Source: Stereum hirsutum FP-91666 SS1
Lineage: Eukaryota > Basidiomycota > Agaricomycetes > Russulales > Stereaceae
Assembly (NCBI RefSeq): GCF_000264905.1
Contig: NW_006763149.1
Location: forward strand, 1,196,621 to 1,260,620
Direction of reading: 5' to 3'
Length of the DNA stretch: 64,000 bases
The position numbers and the translations under genes are program-made. The number at the start of each line of letters is the position of its first letter. The first letter of the stretch is position 1. Under the pieces are notes generated by a model. The model did not search any database. It worked only from the letters and a program-made list of their open reading frames with translations, and had not been told where the DNA came from. Positions 33,979 to 44,329 of this stretch are shown in pieces.

Positions 33979-36900
33979 ATGCCTCGTCGAACAAAGAAAG
34001 CTCAGACGACGCACAACAGCAATGGCCAGTTTACTTCTAATATCTTCTCTTTTGGGCCTGATACCAACAACTCTGTGATTTTATCACCACCTGAATTGCC
34101 ACACACTGGATCCTCACCAGTCCCTTCAGCAATCGACGAGTCAGACAGAGGTGCGTGGCTCAGCAAAAAGGACGAAAGCGACATATCAGACCAGGAGTGG
34201 ACCGCTGTGGCACAGCCTGCTGTCACCTGGGATGAGCGTGCACGAGAGAGAGAGAAGCAACGTGCATGTGCGCTGACTGCCCTGCGAGCAGCGTCCATGC
34301 GCAGTGCCGAGGAGGTTCTTGATGGTCCCATCGATAGAGCAGGTGGCGCGAAAGATAAGACAGGGGTCAAAAGAGGGCCTTACAAAATAGGAGGAATTTC
34401 AGAGAGGACAGCACGCACGAAAAGGCTGAAGATGGCCAATGATGTGGTCGCAACGGATGCTAATCCTAGCAAGGCGCCTAATACAGACCTTCAGCGTCGC
34501 AAGAAGTTGATCGTCGCTCGCCCAAAGCCACAAGGCGTGCAGACGAAGTTGTCATCGTTCTTCAGTGCCACATCTGCCACGACCATCACAAATATTGCAT
34601 CAACTCGCATGTCGGGAGACGTCGTGGATCGTGAGGGCGCAGATGTCAACATGATGGACCAGGACTTGGAGGAGGTGGAATATGACGGAGATCGGGAGGA
34701 GGAGGAGGAGGAGGAGGAGGAGGAGGAGGAGGAGGAGGAGGAGGAATCTGCGGAGGAGGCAGCAGAGAGCGGTGACATTAGGATGGTGGTAGAGGACAGT
34801 GCGGCATTGGTGGATGACCTTCGAGAGGGAGGGGACAAAGAGTTGACTGCAGGAGAAGGAGTCGAAGGGCTGGGAAGCAACCGCGAGAACAGGTCAGCGG
34901 AGGGGAATGAGACAGAGTCAGCGGCGAGGGCTGAGGAAGAGGGGCAACTCGACGAAGACATAGTGAGAGCGGCTGGAGAGATAGAGAAGGAGTTGGATAG
35001 GAATATGGAAGAAATCGACGCACTGGAGTGGATTGACGACGTTCTCGAGGATGCGGCCTCTACGGACCCCGTCGAGCTCGAGGCACTTGCTCGTGAAGGA
35101 CTCAAACTCTCTCGAAAAGCGAAGATATACCGTGACGAAGTAATTTTCGCCTTCCTCGTCGATTTCTACCATTGGACACCTCGTCAAGGTCGTGTCAAGG
35201 CATCTGCTCGGGTGGCGCAAAACTTGGGTCGAGGACCGGCCTTCGCTCGCAAGCTAAGTAAGCAAGCACGGTTTTTTGAGAAGAACGGTGCTATCGAGCC
35301 AAGCCGCCAGGGGAAGAAGGAAACGAAAGGTGGGATGATGGAGGATGAGAGAGTGGAAATGGGTGTGCAGCGAATGCTTCGCACAGTCGAGACTGGAAAG
35401 GTGTGTGAATGTCGAAGACAGTTTCATCGATCAGACTGAACTGACGCACCATTCTCGCAGATTACACCTAAACTTCTCCTGCGCCATGTCAATGATCACC
35501 TGCTTCCCTCACTCAACCTTAAGAAAAAGAGCATCTCGCTCTCGACTGCGCGATCATGGCTGATCTGTCTTGGTTATCGCCGCAAGAAACATTCGAAGGG
35601 GATTTACTATGATGGTCATGAACGGAAGGACGTGCGAAAGCGTCGCATGGTCTATCTGAAGGAGCATGTGGACGTCGAACGGTGAGAGAGGCTTTCTCAG
35701 ACTTGTGAGAAATATAGACTCAGGACATGCATTACTTGTGTCAGGTTTGTGGCCCGGTATGAAGGTCCCGCAATGGACGAATCAGTGCCATCTCTCGAGG
35801 AGGGAGAGAAAGAGCACGTCTGGATTTACCAAGATGAATCAGGATTCCACGATAACGATGCTCAAGGTGTTAGTTACTGGCTGAAGCCGGGCGAGCAGGT
35901 GCTCAAGAAGAAGGGCCGTGGAAGGCTGATGATGGTGTCGGGTTTCATCTGTGAGCGATTTGGGAACCTGGAGTTGACAGACGAGATGAAAGAAGCAAAT
36001 GCAAAGCTTCCAGAATCGATCCGTCTTCCGATCACTGATTCTCGAGTGGTGATCTATCCGACGTCGAAGGAGGGTGGCGATGATTATTGGAATGCTAAAC
36101 AAATGGTTACGCAGGTCAGTTCAAGTCTGTGTTAGGATCACCGGACGGTTCTACTGATGTCATTGGCTTCGTCTTCAGCTCAAGACATCGATTCCCATTG
36201 CACGCCAACTGTTCCCCAATGCAGTCATTCACTGGGTCTTCGATAACTCATCATGTCACGACTGCATGCCTGCCGACGCACTTTCCACCTCTAAGGTGCT
36301 CGTCAATCCTGCCGGTGGCCAACCATTTTTGCGTGACACTATCATCCCGCTGGACAACCCGTTCGGACATGGCGGTAAACCTCAGCAGCTCGTCTTTCCT
36401 ACTCACCTTCCCGATGACCACCCATATAAGAAGTTTGAGGGAAAGCAGAAAGGAATGAAGGTGATCCTAGAGGAGAGGGGATACATTGGTCCTGGTCAGA
36501 TCGGACCCGGTGGGAAGAAGATCATCGGTGATTGTGCCGTCTGCAAGGGCCGCAAGAAACGAAAGCCTCAGGTCGTGGGCGATCCGCCGCCGGAACCCGA
36601 CCCAGAGGATTCGGAGGACTCGGAGGATGAAGAAGACGAGGACGAACCGACGGAGTGTTGCATGCGTCGCATTCTCTCATTGCAGGAAGACTTCCGCAGC
36701 CAGAAGTCATTGCTCGAGATTGTGAGTCTTCACTTACTACTTTAGACTTCAGCAAGACTTCAGCACTGGGTATATTGACGGCTATGTCTTTTCTTAGATT
36801 ATTGAGGAGGCAGGCGACATGTTCTGTCACTTTCTCCCAAAGTTTCACCCGGAAATGAACCCGATTGAATACTTCTGGGGTTGGGTGAAGCGTTACTATC

Positions 36901-37145
36901 GTGAACGTTCGAACGGTAATTTTCAAGCAGGCAAGTTGCTTCTTCATCAAGCTCTAGCCGCTTGCCCCCGCATCACAATACGCCGTTTCTTCCGCCGTGC
37001 ACAACGTTACATGAGTGTCTATGGATTGGGCGCCACCGGACTGGCAGCAGAGTACTGTACTTTTTCGACCAAAGGTTCGTCACGCGTTCTCCGCATTGAT
37101 GAACCGAACAAAATCCTGCGTGACCTCACGCATAACGCATGGTGA
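33979..37145 (+). mobile_element. DDE transposase gene of a DNA transposon, 967 aa
   Basis: Five exons (33979-35400, 35461-35681, 35745-36114, 36179-36721, 36798-37145) keep frame without stops. The N-terminal region is basic, then acidic with a Glu run encoded by GAG/GGA repeats at 34695-34745. A DNA-binding-type segment (FVARY, YRRKKHSKGIYYDGHERKDV) precedes the catalytic part. The presumed acidic triad is D in WIYQDESGFHDND, D in HWVFDNSSCHDC and E in FHPEMNPIEYFWGW. A CxxC...CC segment (DCAVCKGRKKRK, TECCMRRIL) lies between the last two. I recall this DDE_3-like protein type as frequent in Agaricomycetes, but cannot assign a named superfamily. Intact frames and triad suggest recent activity. 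Element ends were not found with confidence. Confidence 0.8.
34695..34745 (+). repeat. Trinucleotide run coding oligo-Glu
   Basis: An uninterrupted GAG/GGA run of about 51 bases inside transposase exon 1, giving about 17 Glu in a row. Such runs change length easily, so this stretch is probably polymorphic. Confidence 0.8.
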
Positions 37146-37323
37146 GCGAACAGTGACCTCGGCAGGCGCTTGCGCAAAATAATCATTTTTGCAAGCGCCT
37201 ACGCTGTTTTCTGAACCATTTACGGGTCCCGTCACGCTCACGCACGGTTTCTGAACCGTGACCCGGGCGAAACTGATGGGTGACGTACATTCTTGATGAA
37301 CCTTTGGTCGAAAAAGTACAGTA
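37053..37323. repeat. Inverted repeat, 30-bp arms, 29/30 identity
   Basis: Arm 37053-37082 lies within the last transposase exon (codes EYCTFSTKGSS region); arm 37294-37323 is its reverse complement with one change. The 211-base spacer holds further foldbacks: AGGCGCTTGC...GCAAGCGCCT near 37164-37200 and CACGGTTTCTGAACCGTG near 37242. Confidence 0.75.
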
Positions 37324-38136
37324 TGCTGTGAAGAAGTATCGGTCTCACCGTGGTGTTTCTCAGCAAGACTTGGACACAGCGAACGAGGAGAGGTCTGCGA
37401 GAGATGCGAAGCTTCACTCTCGCTGATGATTGGTTGTATCTTCGACGAGAATTTGGCCGTGTAATTAGGGTTAGGGTTAGGATTTTCCGTTTGACTGGAC
37501 ATGGCGGATTTACTCTAGAATCGATGTTTCTGTTTCCAAAAATCATATTTGCGAAGGTCTTAAATTTTTTCCGCGACGTGACATGAAGTGGCTACTCCCA
37601 CCATACACGAAGGAAACAGACCGAAGCTTGGAGGAACGATGGCGGGGGAAAAAAAATCAGGAAAATCGGAAGAAGCCGAGAACTTATCATCCGCCACCAC
37701 AACGGCACAGCCTCCGCCACAGACATGGCAGACAATTCACCAACAATTCACAACATGCAAAGCATAGTAATTTAAACACTTTGTGCAGGATTAATTTTAC
37801 CTGCATAGAGACTCAGATAAGATTCCCTGTTCCTTTTTCGGGGACTAAGGCTTGTTCGCGACATCAATCTTGCATCAGCCCAAAAAGATGTAGGGAAGGC
37901 ATATCACTTCAAAGATGGGGACTCTGGCAGATAGCCGCCCTAACTTTTCGTTACATGTAGTGCATGTAGAAAGCCAACAGCCAAACAGTAAGTACTCGGG
38001 GGTGGGATGTTTGATAATGGCAACATACCACCCATGAACAAATACCGAGGGGTTACTCTCTACAATTAACTGCTTCCTCCCCTCCTCCCCTCCTCGCTAG
38101 AACGGTACCATCTGCATTTCCCTAGACTGACACTGT
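37146..38136. other. Right flank of DDE element, telomere-like run, no gene
   Basis: Contains the foldbacks described for 37053-37323 and a short TTAGGG run at 37466-37483. A CT-rich tract (CCTCCCCTCCTCCCC) at about 38080-38095 lies 45 bases before the membrane-protein start and is a likely core-promoter pyrimidine tract. Confidence 0.5.
37466..37483 (+). repeat. Short TTAGGG telomere-type run
   Basis: ATTAGGGTTAGGGTTAGG on the plus strand: the canonical fungal telomere unit, two full copies plus flanks, in the opposite orientation to the CCTAA tract at 32.5 kb. Confidence 0.65.
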
Positions 38137-39730
38137 ATGAATATGTCTGACAATAATTGCAGTACTATTTCCGATAATCCAGGTGAGTCCTTTCCTGCTT
38201 AGTGAGCCTTAGCACTATCTATTGAACGACACAAGTTAACAACACGAACCACAGACATCACAGGACTCGGAATACGTGTCGCCTTTTATACACAAGCCTG
38301 TTTGACCAGTGCGTATATCTCGTCAATTCCCTTAGTAGTATACTGTTATCTCCCATTCTTGCAGGTCGTGCTCATATCTTTTTATCTACTAGTTATGGTC
38401 GCCTGGCTCTCCGAAACCGACTCGGACATTTACGCTTCCTATTGGACCATGACCATCACTGCCATCGCGCTCTTCGTCTCTGCCATTGTACTGCTCATCA
38501 AAAAAGGCCTACCATCCTTCTTGGCCCTGTCCGTCTCTATACTTCTTTGGTTACATGCCTTCGCAGCACTGTTCGTGCTATTGGCAGGAGCAGCGTCGCG
38601 AACAGCGCAGTACACCAACCGTTCCGCGAGACTTTTGCGTCTACAAGGCTTCTCTGTGATGGCAATCGCAACCGGGTTCTCAACTTTTATATGGAGTGAT
38701 GCAGATACCAACGAGTATGAGAACTGTGAAAACGAGACACAGGTCTTCGTTATGGCGTATATAAAGGTTTCAAGCGGCTGGACAGGTGCTGTGGTCTTTT
38801 TGATGGGTTTAATTTTATATCTAGTGCTCTCATGCATGTTTGTCGATATTCTCGTTCTTATAAAAGGACATGCGCATCCCCAAATGCTCGATTATGGTTT
38901 TCGTGAAGGTTATTTCAGGTTCCTTGACCCGTACATATCTATGCTTTTTTTACTCGCACACATCCTTATCCTGATACCATACTCTGTTGTAAAGTTTCTC
39001 TCCTCAGAAGAGCAAGGGGTCCTCCGTCGGCTTAAATGCGCCTTCGATTTTCTTGGTAATGAAATACGGTTCTTCTTATTTGGATATATGAATCGGACCA
39101 CGAAACCTACTATATTCCATAGAATTCCGAAGCGTTATGTTCGACTGTTCCTTATATTCTTTACGGTAGTTGTGGTTGCGATGCTCATTCTTTCGAACGA
39201 GCTTACCATCCACGCCAATGTGAACCTGGTGGGTGGGCACTTCGACAGTAGCTGGACGATAGGACAGGTGCGTGTTCTGCATAAATCTATCTCATAGATC
39301 TACTTGTCGAAAGGATGCTATGCTGACGATTCCATATCTGATTTAGGTCTTTCCCGTGGTGATGCTTTTAGTGCCTACACTTACGGTATTGCAGTTCATT
39401 TATCAGTTCATACACCGACATCGTCAGACTGAGGAGGAGAAGGAATGGGAGAATGCGGAGGGAGAGTGGGAGAATGCGTGGAGAAAATGGAAATTTGTGC
39501 GCAAGGAGTTGTCCGTGTTAAAGCAGAGGATAGGTGTATCGGATCGGGGTACGGAGGGCACTGAAGGAGCAGGGAGGTCATACCTTGGCGTAGAGGCTCA
39601 GACACCAAACCCGCGCGAAAGGGCGGTGGGGAGAGAGATTCCACTGATGAAGGATTGGACGAAAGCGTTGGCAAAGGCGATAGAGGCCAAAAGAAGATTG
39701 GAAGAAGTGGAGAAGGGACGCAGTGGGTAG
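38137..39730 (+). CDS. Multi-span membrane protein with C-terminal coiled coil
   Basis: Three exons, 38137-38182, 38255-39267 and 39347-39730, phases agree; 480 residues. The N-terminus MNMSDNNCSTISDNPDITG is followed by LGIRVAFYTQ, a start I recall from a family of Agaricomycete membrane proteins. About seven or eight hydrophobic helices follow (for example VVLISFYLLVMVAWL, ITAIALFVSAIVLLI, FLALSVSILLWLHAFAALFVLLA in two parts, LFLIFFTVVVVAMLIL). The C-terminal 100 residues are hydrophilic, with WENAEGEWENAWRKWKFVRKE and a final helix AKAIEAKRRLEEVEKG, likely a cytosolic coiled coil. Function unknown. Confidence 0.7.
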
Positions 39731-39861
39731 TAGTGGTGCAAGCAATAATACGGACGGAGAGAGCAAGCGTGATGCGATGTTTCAGCCCTTGAAGTGATCT
39801 GTTGGGGACCTTGTCAATCAACTTCCTTAAACATTATGACCTGAGTGGCATTCCTTTGGAT

Positions 39862-40919
39862 CTACTTCGTCTCTTTGGTAAGGACATAGGCCTTGGTGTC
39901 ACCTCTTGGGCTATTAATGACGGTTTCTCCCCGAACAGCGAAGCCCAGATGCTTATAAAAACCAACCTAGGAATAGAGAGAGACGTCAGCAATTCTCAAT
40001 CATACGTTACGGAATGAGCACGCACAGCCTTTTCGCTGGTGGTCTCGAGAATGATTGGACTCCCTATCTTGCGCGCCTACGGAGAATCGGGCATGAGCAC
40101 GAGGACAATAGGCTATCTAAGCCTCATAGGGTACGATGAGAATTTCTCACCAGGATTTCTCCGTAGCGCAGTAACGCAGAGCCGATACCATGACCTTGAA
40201 ACCCGGGCTCGACACCCATGAGCTGTAGGTACCACGCCGACTCCTTATAATCGGCTCCAAGCAACTCGTTCGTGAAATCTGTGTATGTGGGATTGAGCTG
40301 CGAAAGAGGATGGGTTACATATCAGACGAGGAACAATGAATTCCGCGAGGATTGAGAATCTTACGGACATAATTAGTCCACCATTCTCTCAAGCTATCGG
40401 GCATCATCTGCATGAAGTTAGTAAGGTCTGCACGTTGCTCGTCGCTAGAGGGGTAAATACATTTCTCTTCATCAGCAATAAATCAGTCTGGAAATGAGGT
40501 TTGTATCACATACGTCCCGAAGGATTTCTGTCCGGGTGCATACCAAACCGCGGCACCTGTGATAACTTCGGGAGAAGAGCCAGCGACAACAACATGACCT
40601 CCAATGATACCAGACTTGACCGAGGCGCCGTAGTAAACGGGGAGTAGCGACAAATCGCCGCCGACCAAAATCTGCATGAAAGGAGCTATAGTTTTTGTAA
40701 GAAAGGTTCAACGTTCGAGGATTGCGGTTGGTGAAGTGGGTACGAAAGAATGTACCATAGCGGAAAGCAGTGAGCAGAACGTCCACTGTGCGCTCCACCT
40801 CTGCATCTTCAAGACAGATTAGTCAATTCCACAGATATAATGATTATGTATCAACGATCCCACTTGCCCGTAGGAGTCGTCAGCCGACGAAGAACGATTT
40901 CGTGGTCGTTTTGAGACAT
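39862..40919 (-). CDS. GNAT-family N-acetyltransferase, 226 aa
   Basis: Seven small exons on the minus strand (40856-40919, 40756-40806, 40514-40685, 40369-40444, 40151-40297, 40011-40076, 39862-39966) join in frame. The protein reads MSQNDHEIVLRRLTTPTG, then AEVERTVDVLLTAFRY, GAAVWYAPGQKSFGT, LREWWTNY, WYLQLMGVEPGFQGHGIGSALL, PIILETTSEKAVRAHS and VGFYKHLGFAVRGE. Q-G-H-G-I-G is the acetyl-CoA pyrophosphate loop (Q/RxxGxG/A) and YKHLGF the family's last strand/helix. Fungal proteins of this shape acetylate small amines or peptides; the acceptor is unknown. Short exons hid this gene from simple ORF scanning. Confidence 0.82.
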
Positions 40920-41322
40920 TGGCAAAGACGGAGGGGCTTGAGTGATGGGATGATAGAAGGCAAAACTGCACGATACTTATACGTCGCAACCTCCCAAGAG
41001 CGTTGTCTAAATATCATGCCAGACTAAAGTCTCACGCCCGTCGCACAAGGTATCAAACCGGGTGATCGGATGAATTCCCGTGGCGGTTTTTGAGGACGCT
41101 GTGTAGACCAGGTACACGCCACAGGCGACGTTGCCGAGGTTCGGCTGATGGCTGACCGCAGCATTGGGTCGACGCGACCCCAGATGTTGTACCTAAGGAG
41201 ATGTTGACCGATGCAGCGGTGCGGTAAGGAAAAGATGTCAAAGACACAAATTATACCAAGTCTGATGAATATTAGAGCTACTACGGTGGAGCACGACGAC
41301 CCGTGTGTACCATCCGGTCCTT
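40920..41322. other. Intergenic, no gene recognised
   Basis: Between the GNAT start and the membrane-protein stop. Nothing supported beyond an expected promoter. Confidence 0.5.
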
Positions 41323-42768
41323 TCAAGGAGATGATACTGGCTGCTTAACGCTCTCAATTTTTGCCTCATCGCAATCGGTCCTCTGATCCACAGCTGCAGA
41401 GCTCCCGCTCCCAGACACAGACATATCCGACCCTTGTTGCTGTTGTCCAAGAGTGCAACGACGCGTAGCCGAAACATATATAGGTGCGGGAGCAAACGCT
41501 ATCGACTCGCCGGCTCCAGAGCGCTCGGAGAGGGAAAACATGCTATCGGCCGTTGATCTCTGGACGGCGACGAGAAGCATGATTATAGTCGGATAAATTC
41601 CCTGCAGAAAAAAATATGACCGTCAGATACGGGTCTACTTTTCAAGGACAACAGTATACGAACAGCAACGCTGGGTTGAAACCATTCAAACTTGAAATTG
41701 TCATAAAGCCCGAAGTCTCCTACAAGCATTAAAATCTTGGAACAAGGGAACAGAGCCGTCATTTTCCCGGAGTCGAACAACCACTAGGCATATTGATTTC
41801 GATGCGTCCACGTACCCAATACACACAGTATATCGCACCAGACTCGATGATCAGAATAAGTGTGTTTTCCGTTTTTGCTCTGGAACCCCCGCGGCTCAGG
41901 AAGTCTTTGACCGAGTGCCGGTAAATCCTGGATTCGGACATTAATTAATGTGTCGAATCACCGCCTCATCACTGTTTACCATGATAAAGTGAAGCTCACC
42001 AGGTCTTGTAAGCTATCAGGATCGTAGCACCAGCGTTTGTGAAAAGAAGGCCAAAAGTACCCGTGAGATTCCGTTCAAGGTCGGAATAGTACTTATTGTC
42101 TTCTTCTTGCAGAACATTGATTACGGCGAGAAGAATGGACGTGGCTAGACATATGTGCAGCCCAGAATTTGAACAGTTGTAAGTCAGAACAAAACGTTGT
42201 AACACTCACAGGCGGTTCCCACTATTGAGACGGCCAAGAATAATCGGGCCCAGATGCTATGCTGCCACAGAACCCATGCGCGCCACACGACAATGATATC
42301 ACCGAGCAAATACTGAGCTCGTTCCAAACATTCGATAGATGCCCACATCTGACCCAGCATGTGAATAAACTGTGCTTGATCCGCGGGACCAAAAGTGCAG
42401 TCGTAAGGGAGCTGAAGAATGAAGTAGAGGATGTGAAGTGGGAGATGGATCGAAGATATCAGGAACATGAGGAGACTGAGGCATAGGAAGATCAGTCGCG
42501 GAGTCGAGTTTCGCAAGCCTTTTCGACTATGAACCAGGTCAGTTCAAGTTCGGAGAGAATGTGAAAGCTTGAACGGCGTACGCTAAGATATAGGTGGACA
42601 TGACTATCACAGCAAAGAAAACACCTGGATGCCAGTATCAGTGAGCATATGTATGAGTTTGAGCTCAGCAACGTTACCGTAGGATGCTGTGTCGGCCATA
42701 AGCTCCAGTGTAAACAGCCTGATCTGGGCCCCGGTGGGAGGTGCCCAGATGCAACTATCTGCGGACAT
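41323..42768 (-). CDS. Seven-helix membrane protein, 352 aa
   Basis: Seven exons (42678-42768, 42582-42624, 42210-42526, 42000-42144, 41816-41927, 41664-41735, 41323-41601), all GT-AG and in frame. Helices include VFFAVIVMSTYILA, LIFLCLSLLMFLISSIHLP, YLLGDIIVVWRAWVLW, LFLAVSIVGTASTSILLAV, GLLFTNAGATILIAY, LILIIESGAIYCVYWI and GIYPTIIMLLVAVQ. The helix-loop signature around GDIIVVWRAWVLWQHS and the loop IYRHSVKDFLSRGGSRAK are familiar from a large Agaricomycete family of putative receptors or integral membrane proteins. The C-terminal tail is Ser/Gln-rich and cytosolic. It is not a Ste3-type pheromone receptor by sequence. Ligand unknown. Confidence 0.75.
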
Positions 42769-43771
42769 AGCGACAGATTTACATATATTCAAGTATACGA
42801 CCTTGTGTGAGATGAGGGTGAAGAAGGGGACGAAGATTTGTGCTTCTCTAACACTGGTTCAGTCAGGTATAAAAGCGCTCACGCACAACTCCAGCAGGAA
42901 ACGAACACAGCTTGGTGAATCTAAGAAGCAACCCTCTGGAGCATGATATTCACACAATGTATGTGTTTCAGGAAGACCGAGGTCTCAACTAATTAGAGTC
43001 ACGATGGAGCTCACGAGATGTTGAAGTCCTATTTTTTTTGGGTAAGAGAAACGTGGGTGCATGCACGCTGACTCTCTGTGGACGTGGTTTCGGCGGTAAC
43101 ATATACAAGTCATCCAAATCGCATCCTGCGAAAGCACGGCTTTAGACGCACGCTCCGACTGGAATACGGACAAATGGACAAGTAGCGGCATGACCGAGAT
43201 GAAAAATGAGGCGGTCTTGAGAATCATGAAACACCGCGGTGTTAGCCTATGCCTGTGCAAGTGGATAAGTTGGATGACGACAAGGTTCTTCTCCAGTCAT
43301 ACGACGAAAGCACAGAACACAAGTTATACTGCACATGTGCAGATGCAGCGTCTTCTCGGGATAACGTCAAGTCGCAATTAGGGTCGAAGCGGTTTACAGA
43401 TTGACGAGCGGTGGGACACGTCGAATCTATGAGACTCTGGAGGCTCAAGCCGGTCATATACAGCAGCTCCGGGAGGCCCTATAATACAGGCAAGCCCCAC
43501 TATGACGCTCATATCAGCATCAGTCACAGGAGCATAGGCAACGATCTACGTCTCGTCAAAGATGTTGGAGCACGGTGGGGCATGAATATATTCTTGTCGC
43601 TATCATGCATCTATATCAGTGACATAAATCTGTACGAAGCACAGCAGAAAGATTTCGGAGGAGATGAGACGCTGAGAAGAGAATGACCCCTATCCTTTCT
43701 GAACACCCTCAAACGAACACGGGAACGAAAGTTGGTGAGGAAGCTAAACAAAGAGGTGGAAGTCGAAAGAA
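42769..43771. other. Intergenic, no gene recognised
   Basis: Promoter side of the seven-helix protein. A 51-codon plus-strand ORF from 43249 has plausible composition but no family, and is not called. Confidence 0.45.
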
Positions 43772-44293
43772 GTGGACCAGACGAGCCGACGCGAGCGAAC
43801 GCGAGACGATGTCTGGTTAAAACCCGCTCGGCTGGACGTTTACTTCTCGGCTGACTGGGCCTGCTCGGCACCGAAAAACACTGAGCTAACTCACTGTCAG
43901 ACCGCACGTCGAGCAAAGAACAGTGAAAAAGTTCGATATCGGGATAGCATTCTGAGCGCCACTCGTCTGTTAACGACAACAGGTTTCAATAACCCCATGC
44001 TCGCGCAACTCGTCCATCAGCTAGGAAAGCTCAAGCCTTCGCAGACACAGCAAGAACTAGACGGCATTATCAGGAGAATTTGTGTGCCCCTTGGAGATAG
44101 AACAAGCGATGAGCTCGGAGGAACGACACAAAGTGATGCGGACCAGGCAAAAAAATGGGTCGAATCAGAAGAAGTCGAAAGACTAAGATGTGCTAGCATG
44201 TGCCTTATCCACGACGCCAGCAGGATACGCTGGCCCCCTGCCCATACTCCCGACCGTCCCAGGTGGTTGACTGGCGACAATCCGTTACACTGA
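43772..44293 (+). CDS. Uncertain ORF, 173 aa
   Basis: One open frame without recognised motif. The second half (LVHQLGKLKPSQTQQELDGI, AKKWVESEEVERLRCASM) has helical, protein-like composition; the first half does not. The opposite strand is also open over part of it. It may be an exon of a larger gene or chance. Confidence 0.25.
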   Translation: MDQTSRRERTRDDVWLKPARLDVYFSADWACSAPKNTELTHCQTARRAKNSEKVRYRDSILSATRLLTTTGFNNPMLAQLVHQLGKLKPSQTQQELDGIIRRICVPLGDRTSDELGGTTQSDADQAKKWVESEEVERLRCASMCLIHDASRIRWPPAHTPDRPRWLTGDNPLH

Positions 44294-44329
44294 TGATACG
44301 GACTTTACGCAGAACTGCAGCGTCATAGA

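Noticed and set aside
34491..35105. Long minus-strand Ser-rich ORF
   Set aside because: It is the antisense shadow of the GAG/GGA-rich transposase exon.
33877..37460. 12-bp direct repeat GAATTTGGCCGT flanking the transposase, possible target-site duplication
   Set aside because: Twelve-base repeats are expected many times by chance in 64 kb, and neither copy abuts an inverted terminal repeat.
41323..42768. Ste3-type pheromone receptor, with CVIC at 48.2 kb as a pheromone-precursor end
   Set aside because: The seven-helix protein lacks Ste3 landmarks, and the CVIC protein is 521 residues, far too long for a pheromone precursor.
43249..43404. 51-codon plus-strand ORF with plausible composition
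   Set aside because: No homology, no splice partners and no conserved motif; length is within chance expectation.
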